A DNA stretch of 5,712 nt from Desulfobacteraceae bacterium (GTDB taxonomy: Bacteria > Desulfobacterota > Desulfobacteria > Desulfobacterales > JAUWMJ01), in assembly GCA_030612225.1 (NCBI GenBank), contig JAUWOH010000220.1:1-5712 (forward strand), in the 5' to 3' direction. The notes beneath the pieces are model-generated. The model ran no database searches. It was given only the letters and a program-made list of their open reading frames with translations, and was not told the origin of the DNA. Shown one piece after another: positions 1 to 5,208 of this stretch; positions within the stretch are counted from its first letter, which is position 1, and every line of letters begins with the position of its first letter. The position numbers and the translations under genes are program-made.

Positions 1-35
1 TGACGGGACGTTCTAACCAAAACTGAACTACGTCC
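1..35. repeat. 35-bp exact direct repeat, copy 1
   Basis: Positions 1-35 are identical to 113-147, 112 bp away. The repeat spans the TGACGGGA arm, the D-arm and part of the acceptor of the tRNA-Asp-like units. Sequence outside the repeat does not match, apart from acceptor resemblance (GGGGACG here, GTGGACG in the second copy). It may extend left beyond the window. Confidence 0.9.
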
Positions 36-37
36 CC
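1..37 (-). pseudogene. tRNA-Asp-like 5' portion, cut by window edge (copy A)
   Basis: Read on the minus strand from 37, the sequence gives an acceptor strand GGGGACG, then TA, a D-arm GTTC...GAAC with loop AGTTTTGGTTA, a G, and then TCCCGTCA at the window edge. The acceptor and D-arm fit bacterial tRNA-Asp closely. A normal Asp gene would continue with a 5-bp anticodon stem and the loop CTGTCAC. Here the stem runs straight into the TCCCGTCA arm that forms a hairpin in the other two tRNA-like units of this window. The rest lies outside the window, so whether the 3' half exists cannot be told. An unusual but functional tRNA-Asp cannot be excluded from this fragment alone. Confidence 0.5.
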
Positions 38-100
38 GCATGTTGATGCGTTATTTTTTAATATTTAAAAATTTAATCAGTAAATCTAATCTTGCGACCT

Positions 101-120
101 TCCCGTCAGGATTGACGGGA
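101..120. repeat. Perfect 8-bp palindrome inside the Asp-like unit
   Basis: TCCCGTCA at 101-108 pairs with TGACGGGA at 113-120 around the loop GGAT (plus strand). The same arms recur at 309-329, and one arm occurs at 1-8. No T-run follows on either strand, so it does not look like an intrinsic terminator. Confidence 0.85.
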
Positions 121-147
121 CGTTCTAACCAAAACTGAACTACGTCC
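113..147. repeat. 35-bp exact direct repeat, copy 2
   Basis: Identical to 1-35. It covers one hairpin arm plus the D-arm and most of the acceptor of the Asp-like unit. The flanks differ (CCGCAT after copy 1, ACAAAC after copy 2), so homology ends at the tRNA-like 5' boundary. Confidence 0.9.
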
Positions 148-172
148 ACAAACTCATAGCAATAAGAATAAG

Positions 173-248
173 TGGTAGGCGGAACAGGGCTTGAACCTGT
201 GACCCTCGGCTTGTAAGGCCGATGCTCTCCCAACTGAGCTACCCGCCC
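173..248 (-). tRNA. tRNA-Val (anticodon UAC)
   Basis: The minus strand from 248 folds into a complete cloverleaf of 76 nt including an encoded CCA (173-175). The acceptor GGGCGGG pairs with TCCGCCT (G-U at both ends) and the discriminator is A. The D-arm is GCTC/GAGC. The anticodon stem TCGGC/GCCGA encloses the loop CTTACAA, giving anticodon TAC, which reads valine GUN codons. The T-arm ACAGG/CCTGT encloses TTCAAGC, where A in place of the usual G at the fourth loop position is a small departure from consensus. It is the only tRNA in the window that looks functional. It lies in the same orientation as lon and the other tRNA-like units and probably shares their transcript, with the possible promoter at 394-422. 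Confidence 0.95.
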
Positions 249-280
249 ATAATAATACCTGCCACTTTATTGCAGGTTGT

Positions 281-355
281 AAACGAAACAGGGCTTGAAC
301 TGTGACTCTCCCGTCATGGAATGACGGGATGCTCTCCCAACTGAGCTACTCGGTC
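281..355 (-). pseudogene. Degenerate Val-like tRNA with hairpin in place of anticodon arm (copy C)
   Basis: The minus strand from 355 reads acceptor GACCGAG, TA, and D-arm GCTC/GAGC with the same loop as the neighbouring tRNA-Val; 22 bp at 328-349 are identical to 221-242. The expected 17-nt anticodon arm is a 21-nt perfect hairpin, a 9-bp stem with a 3-nt loop, leaving no anticodon loop. The T-arm has lost one G (ACAG-TTCAAGC-CCTGT). The 3' acceptor strand TTCGTTT pairs poorly with the 5' strand, and no CCA is encoded. The acceptor differs from that of tRNA-Val, so this is either an old paralogue or a once different tRNA sharing Val-like arms. It is very unlikely to be aminoacylated or to decode. 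Its position first in the tRNA transcript could still make it a structured leader. Confidence 0.75.
309..329. repeat. Perfect 9-bp palindrome inside the Val-like pseudo-tRNA
   Basis: TCCCGTCAT (309-317) pairs with ATGACGGGA (321-329) around the loop GGA. The first eight bases of each arm match the palindrome at 101-120, although the tRNA backbones around them differ. The arm CCCGTCATTCC on the minus strand resembles the tip of REP/MITE-like palindromes seen in many proteobacteria; that likeness is from memory. Confidence 0.85.
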
Positions 356-393
356 CCTGAGGCCTTTGCAGAGTTTCCCCTGAAAAGAGTGTT

Positions 394-422
394 TTGCTAA
401 CAACTTAACAAAACAATGTCAA
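394..422 (-). promoter_or_regulatory. Candidate sigma70-type promoter for the tRNA locus
   Basis: On the minus strand a perfect TTGACA (-35, 417-422) is followed after 17 nt by TAGCAA (394-399), a poor -10 element matching TATAAT at three of six positions. Transcription would start near 387, about 30 nt before the first tRNA-like unit. The perfect -35 and spacing favour a real promoter, while the weak -10 and general A/T richness leave doubt. Read-through from lon is the alternative source of the tRNA transcript. Confidence 0.4.
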
Positions 423-429
423 GCTTAAT

Positions 430-513
430 TTATAGGTTTTTCTCCAACTTAATTGGAGAGGAGGGTTCATGTGACTTTTGCCAGATTTTCAACTCTTTGT
501 AATTCTTTAGCAT
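430..513 (-). pseudogene. Remnant of the N-terminus of an S23-type four-helix-bundle protein gene
   Basis: A minus-strand reading frame of 27 codons (ATG at 511-513, TAA at 430-432) begins with M-L-K and continues NYKELKIWQKSHE. That stretch closely matches the usual start of four-helix-bundle proteins of the 23S rRNA intervening-sequence (S23) family, relatives of the Avd accessory protein of diversity-generating retroelements (family knowledge from memory). Full members are roughly 110-130 residues. Here similarity stops after about 16 residues, where a CTCCAA/TTGGAG hairpin begins, and the frame soon stops. Only a weak AGG lies upstream of the ATG. I infer a 5' gene fragment left by deletion or replacement. 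A short functional peptide is possible but unsupported. Confidence 0.5.
441..459. repeat. Hairpin TCTCCAA/TTGGAGA (copy 1 of a related pair)
   Basis: A 7-bp perfect stem with loop CTTAA. Its core at 442-458 matches 584-600 at 14 of 17 positions. On the minus strand it is followed by AAAAACC rather than a T-run, so it is not a typical terminator for lon. It sits where the S23-like reading frame loses similarity. Confidence 0.6.
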
Positions 514-542
514 TTTTATCAGCCTATTCTATGGCGGATCAC

Positions 543-574
543 TTGAACCCTTGAATCCTTGACCCCTTGGCCCC
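543..574. repeat. Four degenerate 8-bp tandem repeats
   Basis: On the plus strand the units are TTGAACCC, TTGAATCC, TTGACCCC and TTGGCCCC, with a further TT after them; the minus strand reads AAGGGGTCAAGG-like. The array lies 29 bp upstream of the S23-like start, between it and the lon stop. Runs of this type near S23-like genes in Desulfobacterales are something I recall rather than can prove here. Confidence 0.65.
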
Positions 575-577
575 TTA

Positions 578-607
578 GGATCACTCCAACTCTTTTGGAG
601 ATGATCC
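578..607. repeat. Hairpin GGATCA-CTCCAA / TTGGAG-A-TGATCC just after lon (copy 2 of a related pair)
   Basis: A 12-bp stem with one bulged A (601) and loop CTCTT lies 3 bp beyond the lon stop. It could protect the 3' end of the lon mRNA or aid termination, but on the minus strand it is followed by TAAGGGG, with no T-run. Its core 584-600 resembles the hairpin at 442-458. Confidence 0.6.
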
Positions 608-610
608 AAT

Positions 611-3058
611 TTATATTAAAGACGTTCTTTGTTCCGCCTCGTCCGTTACCATTTCAAGCGGTATGTCACTTTTCTTAAAAAGCGAATCCTTTTCTCCCAG
701 AATAAGGGCAAGGGTAAGGACTTCGTCCATGTGCTCAACTGGAAAAACCTCGATATGTTTAGATATGCTTTTGGGTATGTCTTTTAAATCTTTTTCGTTT
801 TCCTTGGGAATAATGACCTTTTTTATTCCTCCACTGTAAGCAGCCAGAAATTTTTCCTTTAGACCGCCTATTGGAAGAATGCGACCTCTTAAGGTAATCT
901 CGCCTGTCATTGCCAGATCGCGGTAAACCGGCCGCTTGGTAAGTGCCGATACAATTGAAGTGCACATTGAAATACCTGCCGATGGACCGTCTTTAGGAAT
1001 TGCTCCTTCAGGGATATGAATATGCATATCATATTTTCTGTAAAACTTATTATCGATCATAAGACTATCTGAACGTGAACGCACATAGCTTACAGCAGCC
1101 TGGGCGGATTCTTTCATGACGTCTCCCAATTTGCCGGTGACGGTAAGCTTTCCCTTGCCCGGCATAATCAGGGTTTCGACCAAAAGGAGTTCTCCACCTA
1201 CCTGTGTCCAGGCGAGTCCGGTAACAATACCTATTTGATCTGTCTCTTCTATTTGTCCTTCCCTGAAACGATAGGGGCCCAGATATTTCTGAACAGATCT
1301 TACAGTTATTTTATGTTCTCTATCGTCATTATTTTTAACAACTTCACGTGCAATTTTCCGGCAGATCGAAGATATTTCGCGCTCCAGGTTTCTAACCCCT
1401 GCTTCGCGTGTATATCGATGAATAATAGAATAAATAGCATTTTTGTTATACTGCACTTTTTTATCTGCCAGTCCGTTTGCTTCAATTTGTTTCGGAACAA
1501 GAAAGCCTTTGGCTATATTATATTTTTCATAGTCGGTATAGCCTGACAGACGAATTATTTCCATCCTGTCCTGCAGAGGAAGCGGTATTTCCGGCAGGGT
1601 GTTTGCGGTTGTGATAAAAAGGATATCAGAAAGATCATAATCAACATCAAGATAATGGTCATTAAAACTGAAGTTTTGTTCAGGATCAAGTACTTCCAAA
1701 AGAGCTGCCGAAGGATCACCCCTGAAGTCCATGCTCATTTTATCAACTTCATCAAGACAAAAAACAGGATTATTCACTCCAGCTTTTTTCAGGGACTGAA
1801 TTATTTTGCCCGGCATTGCCCCTATATAAGTTCTCCTGTGGCCCCGAATTTCCGCTTCATCCCGAACACCTCCAAGAGAAAGGCGTATATATTTTCTTCC
1901 TGTTGCCCTTGCCACTGATTTGGCAAGAGAAGTCTTTCCAACACCAGGCGGACCGACAAAACACAATATCGGACCCTTTATTTTTTTAACAAGAGACTGA
2001 ACAGCCAGGTATTCGAGTATTCTTTCTTTGGGTTTTTCAAGCCCGTAATGGTCTTCATCCAGTATGTTTTCTGATTTTTCGAGGTCATTTAGTATCTCGC
2101 TGGTTTCAAACCAGGGAAGGCTGATCATCCACTCTATATAATTTCTAACCACAGTGGCTTCAGCCGACATGGGAGTCATTAGCTTTAATTTTTTGAATTC
2201 CTGTTTGGCCTTTTCCGTAGCCTCTTCGGACATCTTTTTTTCTTCGATTTTCTTTTCCAGCTCTTTAAGCTCATCCTGCCCATCCTCTTGGCTGCCCATC
2301 TCCTTTTTTATGGCGCGCATCTGTTCGTTAAGATAATATTGCTTCTGTGTTTTTTCCATCTGTCCCTTAACGCGGCTTTTTATCCTCCGATCCATTGAAA
2401 AAATTTCAATTTCCATTTTTATCAGTTTAAGGAGAAGAGAAAGTCGCTTTGTTGGTGATGCTGTTTCAAGCAGACGCTGTTTATCTTCAATCTTAAACGA
2501 AAAATGGGCTGCCATGCTATCGGCCAGTTTAGATAAGTCTGAGATGGCGGAAATATTGTTTACAAGATCCTTTGAAATACTTTTGTTAAGGCCGGCATAC
2601 TCTTCGAAACTCTCAAGAACACCCTTTGACAGGGCAAAGCCTTCTGCTGTGTTTACTTCCGGCTCAACTATAGGCTCAATCTCCACCTGAAAAAAATATT
2701 CTTCCTGAACAAAACGTGTGATATGACCACGTGATTTTCCTTCAACCAGTGCTTTGACTGTTCCGTCCGGAAGACGAAGAAGCTGAAGAACTTTTCCGAT
2801 TGTTCCGGTTAAGCTGATGTCTTTTTCAGAAGGGTTGTCAACACCGGCTTTTTTCTGTGTAGCAAGAAAAACACTTTTATCTTTATTCATCGCATCAGTA
2901 AGAGCATTTACAGACTTTGTTCTACCTACAAATAGGGGCGCAACCATAAAAGGGAAGACCACTATATCTCTTAAGGGTAAGAGAGGAAGAATTAACTTTG
3001 ATGAATCAATTTTATCATCTTTTTCATTATCTGTGAAAATTTTAGGTAGATTTACCAT
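611..3058 (-). CDS. lon: Lon ATP-dependent serine protease (LonA type)
   Basis: Cytoplasmic hexameric protease that unfolds and degrades damaged and regulatory proteins using ATP; 815 residues, normal for bacterial LonA. The N-terminal substrate-binding domain starts at LPLLPLRDIVVFP (about 24-36) and runs to about 215, followed by a charged helical linker (about 225-295). In the AAA+ module, Walker A is GPPGVGKT (369-376), the pore aromatic is in YIGAMPG (411-417) and Walker B ends in LDE (435-437). The C-terminal peptidase domain has the catalytic Ser693 in KDGPSAG and Lys736 in GGLKEK. Nothing essential is missing. The ATG start fits the family N-terminus but its ribosome binding site is weak (GAG at 3068-3070, 9 nt upstream). 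The gene is separated from clpX by 65 bp without a clear terminator or a heat-shock-type promoter, so co-transcription is likely. Confidence 0.98.
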   Translation of the reverse strand: MVNLPKIFTDNEKDDKIDSSKLILPLLPLRDIVVFPFMVAPLFVGRTKSVNALTDAMNKDKSVFLATQKKAGVDNPSEKDISLTGTIGKVLQLLRLPDGTVKALVEGKSRGHITRFVQEEYFFQVEIEPIVEPEVNTAEGFALSKGVLESFEEYAGLNKSISKDLVNNISAISDLSKLADSMAAHFSFKIEDKQRLLETASPTKRLSLLLKLIKMEIEIFSMDRRIKSRVKGQMEKTQKQYYLNEQMRAIKKEMGSQEDGQDELKELEKKIEEKKMSEEATEKAKQEFKKLKLMTPMSAEATVVRNYIEWMISLPWFETSEILNDLEKSENILDEDHYGLEKPKERILEYLAVQSLVKKIKGPILCFVGPPGVGKTSLAKSVARATGRKYIRLSLGGVRDEAEIRGHRRTYIGAMPGKIIQSLKKAGVNNPVFCLDEVDKMSMDFRGDPSAALLEVLDPEQNFSFNDHYLDVDYDLSDILFITTANTLPEIPLPLQDRMEIIRLSGYTDYEKYNIAKGFLVPKQIEANGLADKKVQYNKNAIYSIIHRYTREAGVRNLEREISSICRKIAREVVKNNDDREHKITVRSVQKYLGPYRFREGQIEETDQIGIVTGLAWTQVGGELLLVETLIMPGKGKLTVTGKLGDVMKESAQAAVSYVRSRSDSLMIDNKFYRKYDMHIHIPEGAIPKDGPSAGISMCTSIVSALTKRPVYRDLAMTGEITLRGRILPIGGLKEKFLAAYSGGIKKVIIPKENEKDLKDIPKSISKHIEVFPVEHMDEVLTLALILGEKDSLFKKSDIPLEMVTDEAEQRTSLI

Positions 3059-3123
3059 ATTTTTTATCTCGTTTTGAAATTAAAATCAGACGGAAAATAA
3101 TCCCGCCGCAGTGCAAGATGCCG

Positions 3124-4365
3124 TTATGCTTGTTTTTTTGTCTGTTCATAGAGCAATATCGGATCTTCTTTGTTTAGCACAACATCTTCACCGATTACAC
3201 ATTCTTTTACATTATCTTTGGAGGGAATCTCATACATAATATCAAGCATACATGTTTCAAGAATCGCACGAAGCCCCCTTGCACCTGCTTTTCGTTTTCC
3301 CGCTTCTCTTGCAACTGCAGAAAGGGCACTGTCCGTCAACCTGAGATTTACACCATCCATTTCAAAAAGCTTTTTGAATTGTTTTAGCAAAGCGTTTTTA
3401 GGTTCCGTTAATATCCTTATTAAAGCGCTTTCATTCAGTTCGTCAAGTGTTGCAATTACAGGCAAGCGACCTAAAAACTCCGGAATCAGCCCGAATTTAA
3501 TCAAATCTTCGGGGCGAATCATTTTTAGAATCTGGCCAATATTTTTTTCTTCCTGCTTGACTATTTTTGATCCAAAACCCATTATCTTCGCTCCGAGACG
3601 GCGCTGAATTATTTTATCAAGGCCATTGAATGTCCCGCCGCAGATAAAAAGTATGTTTGAAGTGTCAACCTTTACAAAATCCTGCTGGGGATGTTTCCTT
3701 CCACCCTTGGGCGGCACGCTTGCTGTTGTTCCTTCTATGATCTTCAATAACGCCTGCTGTACACCCTCCCCTGAAACGTCACGGGTAATGGAAGGGTTAT
3801 CGGACTTGCTGGCAATTTTATCAATTTCATCAATATAGACAATTCCCCGCTTTGCTTTTTCCACATCATAATCAGCGTTTTGAAGAAGTGAAAGGATAAT
3901 ATTTTCAACATCTTCTCCAACATAGCCGGCTTCTGTCAGGCTTGTCGCATCAGCTATGGTAAAAGGAACGTTTAAAAACCTTGCAAGGGTTTGTGCCAGG
4001 AGAGTCTTTCCGCAACCTGTAGGCCCTATCAGAATGACATTGCTTTTCTGGATTTCCACATCTCCCGTACTAATCGGAGAGTCGAGGCGTTTGTAATGAT
4101 TATAAACTGCTACGGCAAGAATTTTTTTGGCAGCTTCCTGCTCAATCACGTAATCATCAAGCATCGATTTAATTTCTTTTGGGATAAGCAGATTTTCAAT
4201 ATCCCTTGAATCCTTTTCACTTTCCTCGTCAATTATTTCACTGCAAAGCTGAATGCACTCATCACAGATATAGACTGCCGGTCCGGCGATAAGCTTCGTA
4301 ACCTCTTTCTGATTCTTTCCGCAAAATGAGCAGAAAAGATTGTTTTCTTCTTCTTTTTTTGCCAT
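3124..4365 (-). CDS. clpX: ClpX, ATP-dependent unfoldase of the ClpXP protease
   Basis: Hexameric AAA+ unfoldase that recognises tagged or damaged proteins and threads them into ClpP; 413 residues, typical. The N-terminal zinc-binding domain has Cys12, Cys15, Cys34 and Cys37 (CSFC...CDEC) for substrate and adaptor binding. The AAA+ core has Walker A GPTGCGKT (114-121), pore loop GYVG (147-150), Walker B with DE at 179-180, the RKH loop at 223-225 and sensor-2 GARGLR (361-366). The ClpP-docking IGF loop appears as MGF (262-264), a conservative change. The ATG (4363-4365) lies 1 nt after the clpP TAA, and its GGAGG sits inside the last clpP codons, which suggests translational coupling and matched production of both partners. 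Confidence 0.98.
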   Translation of the reverse strand: MAKKEEENNLFCSFCGKNQKEVTKLIAGPAVYICDECIQLCSEIIDEESEKDSRDIENLLIPKEIKSMLDDYVIEQEAAKKILAVAVYNHYKRLDSPISTGDVEIQKSNVILIGPTGCGKTLLAQTLARFLNVPFTIADATSLTEAGYVGEDVENIILSLLQNADYDVEKAKRGIVYIDEIDKIASKSDNPSITRDVSGEGVQQALLKIIEGTTASVPPKGGRKHPQQDFVKVDTSNILFICGGTFNGLDKIIQRRLGAKIMGFGSKIVKQEEKNIGQILKMIRPEDLIKFGLIPEFLGRLPVIATLDELNESALIRILTEPKNALLKQFKKLFEMDGVNLRLTDSALSAVAREAGKRKAGARGLRAILETCMLDIMYEIPSKDNVKECVIGEDVVLNKEDPILLYEQTKKQA

Positions 4366-4366
4366 C

Positions 4367-4981
4367 TTACGCCTCCGTTTTTTCTAAATTGTCAATATCA
4401 TCTCTATTAACTATCACATTGTCAATAATTCCGTAGTCTTTAGCTTCCTCACCGGACATAAAAAAGTCACGGTCCGTATCCTCTTGAATTTTTTCCAGGT
4501 CATTATCTGTATGAAATGCCAGCACTCTGTTCAACGTATCCCTCATTCGAAGAATTTCCTTGGCCTGTATGGCTATATCAGATGCCTGTCCCTGGGATCC
4601 ACCCATGGGCTGGTGTATCATAATCCTTGAATTGGGCAAAGAATAGCGCTTTCCTTTTGCTCCTGCAGCAAGCAAAAGAGCACCCATACTCGCTGCCTGG
4701 CCGATACATACTGTTGCAATATCCGGCTTAATATACTGCATTGTATCATATACGGCTAAACCGGATGTAACCGCACCGCCGGGGGAATTTATATAAAAAT
4801 TTATATCCTTGTCAGGGTCGTCTGATTCAAGGAAGAGAAGCTGAGCTATCAAAACATTTGCAATATCATCATTTACGACTGTTCCAAGAAATATAATCCT
4901 GTCTTTGAGGAGTCTTGAAAATATATCATAAGCACGCTCCCCTCGGCTGGTCTGCTCTATTACCATAGGTATTAGTGTCAC
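4367..4981 (-). CDS. clpP: ClpP, proteolytic subunit of the Clp protease
   Basis: Serine peptidase that forms the double-heptamer barrel degrading proteins delivered by ClpX; 204 residues, standard length. The catalytic triad is Ser98 (GQAASMG), His123 (MIHQPMGG) and Asp172 (DTDRDFF), with the oxyanion SPGG at 66-69. The chosen start is GTG (4979-4981), giving the product MTLIPMVIEQTSRGER, which matches the family N-terminus. AAAGGAG (4989-4995) is 7 nt upstream. The next in-frame ATG (codon 6) has no such site and would trim the conserved N-terminal loop that contacts ClpX. It is followed after 1 nt by clpX and preceded by a 227-bp repeat-bearing spacer after tig. Confidence 0.97.
   Translation of the reverse strand: MTLIPMVIEQTSRGERAYDIFSRLLKDRIIFLGTVVNDDIANVLIAQLLFLESDDPDKDINFYINSPGGAVTSGLAVYDTMQYIKPDIATVCIGQAASMGALLLAAGAKGKRYSLPNSRIMIHQPMGGSQGQASDIAIQAKEILRMRDTLNRVLAFHTDNDLEKIQEDTDRDFFMSGEEAKDYGIIDNVIVNRDDIDNLEKTEA
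4372..4376 (-). promoter_or_regulatory. clpX ribosome binding site inside the end of clpP
   Basis: GGAGG on the minus strand lies 6 nt before the clpX ATG and overlaps the last sense codons of clpP (ACG GAG GCG). Ribosomes ending clpP would terminate at the clpX start, which fits coupling. Confidence 0.8.
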
Positions 4982-4988
4982 TGATCGT

Positions 4989-4995
4989 CTCCTTT
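4989..4995 (-). promoter_or_regulatory. clpP ribosome binding site (decides the GTG start)
   Basis: AAAGGAG on the minus strand lies 7 nt before the GTG at 4981, a near-ideal Shine-Dalgarno sequence and spacing. It favours GTG over the downstream ATG as the initiation codon. Confidence 0.8.
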
Positions 4996-5063
4996 ATTAT
5001 GCTTTTGCGTAACGGCACATTTCGAAGTCTGTGCTTATCTGCCTCCGCTACAGGCGGGGTTTC

Positions 5064-5180
5064 GAGACCTTTGCAAAACGCTACTTTTTGTCCAATTTCT
5101 GCGTCAGGCTCAAATTTTAATCCTCGAAATACTACATGTATTCCTGTGGTTAAAATTTTCGCCTTCCTTGAACTTGAACA
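5064..5180. repeat. Probable dispersed intergenic repeat between tig and clpP
   Basis: This stretch is non-coding but highly structured. It has a GAGACCTTTGCA edge at 5064-5075, a TTTCTGCGTCAGGCTC segment, a nested palindrome (5107-5163), and CTTCCTTGAACTTGAA at the other end. I recognise this assembly as resembling a repeat scattered between genes in Desulfobacterales genomes and often miscalled as short hypothetical proteins; this is from memory. Next to it, 5041-5057 can form two mutually exclusive small hairpins (GCCT/AGGC or CCGC/GCGG) in the clpP leader. Edges are approximate. No transposase or clear target duplication is visible. Confidence 0.5.
5107..5163. repeat. Nested 57-bp imperfect palindrome
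   Basis: The arms from outside in are GGC (5107-5109)/GCC (5161-5163), AAATTTTAA (5112-5120)/TTAAAATTT (5150-5158), and AATAC (5128-5132)/GTATT (5138-5142). The centre includes the perfect 8-mer TACATGTA (5133-5140). This could form a cruciform in DNA or a long stem in the tig-clpP transcript. Confidence 0.7.
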
Positions 5181-5202
5181 AAAATTAACATTTTTCAAAT
5201 GT
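5180..5202 (-). terminator. Weak intrinsic-terminator-like hairpin after tig
   Basis: On the minus strand, a few bases after the tig stop, ACATTT (5197-5202) pairs with AAATGT (5188-5193) and is followed by TAATTTTTG. The stem is only 6 bp and A/T-rich, so termination would be partial at best. If active it would uncouple tig from clpP. Confidence 0.3.
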
Positions 5203-5208
5203 CTAGTT

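Larger units (their letters stand above)
81..149 (-). pseudogene. Degenerate tRNA-Asp-like unit with hairpin in place of anticodon arm (copy B)
   Basis: On the minus strand from 149 there is an acceptor-like GTGGACG, TA, and a D-arm GTTC/GAAC with loop AGTTTTGGTTA, all tRNA-Asp-like. The anticodon-arm position is filled by TCCCGTCAATCCTGACGGGA, an 8-bp perfect stem with a 4-nt loop (20 nt instead of the usual 17). It has no 7-nt anticodon loop and no CTGTCAC. The following AGGTC fits an Asp variable loop. The expected T-arm then degrades (GCAAG and an A/T-rich stretch with no matching 3' stem strand), and there is no 3' acceptor strand or CCA. It cannot fold as a working tRNA. I infer a decayed tRNA-Asp gene or a tRNA-derived repeat; its right boundary on the minus strand (near 81) is approximate. 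Confidence 0.65.

Noticed and set aside
37..59. Plus-strand hairpin CGCAT/ATGCG followed by a T-run, terminator-like
   Set aside because: The stem is only 5 bp, overlaps the acceptor of the Asp-like unit, and there is no plus-strand gene for it to terminate.
1..147. CRISPR-like array from repeated units
   Set aside because: Only two copies of one 35-bp unit lie in the window, they are explained by tRNA homology, and no regular spacers or cas genes are present.
51..233. 60-codon minus-strand open frame ending TGSSPVPPTT...
   Set aside because: It runs through tRNA-Val and the Asp-like repeat; frames of this kind are tRNA shadows, with no family likeness or ribosome binding site.
257..277. 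Hairpin ACCTGC/GCAGGT between the pseudo-tRNA and tRNA-Val
   Set aside because: A 6-bp stem with a 9-nt A/T-rich loop and no clean T-run; it may be a processing spacer but is not supported as a functional site.
3059..3123. Possible promoter or terminator between clpX and lon
   Set aside because: No convincing -35/-10 pair, heat-shock promoter motif or stem with T-run was found in the 65 bp.
3170..3607. 145-codon plus-strand open frame opposite clpX, and shorter plus-strand frames opposite lon and clpP
   Set aside because: All are antisense shadows of well-conserved genes, serine- or phenylalanine-rich, with no recognisable domains.
4996..5030. CATAAT-like -10 element upstream of clpP
   Set aside because: The only upstream hexamer (TTCGAA) is at 19-nt spacing and a poor -35, and the start would leave almost no leader before the ribosome binding site.
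4926..5198. 90-codon minus-strand open frame across the tig-clpP spacer
   Set aside because: It is the translation of the intergenic repeat and overlaps the clpP start; no protein family is apparent and the clpP frame is certain.
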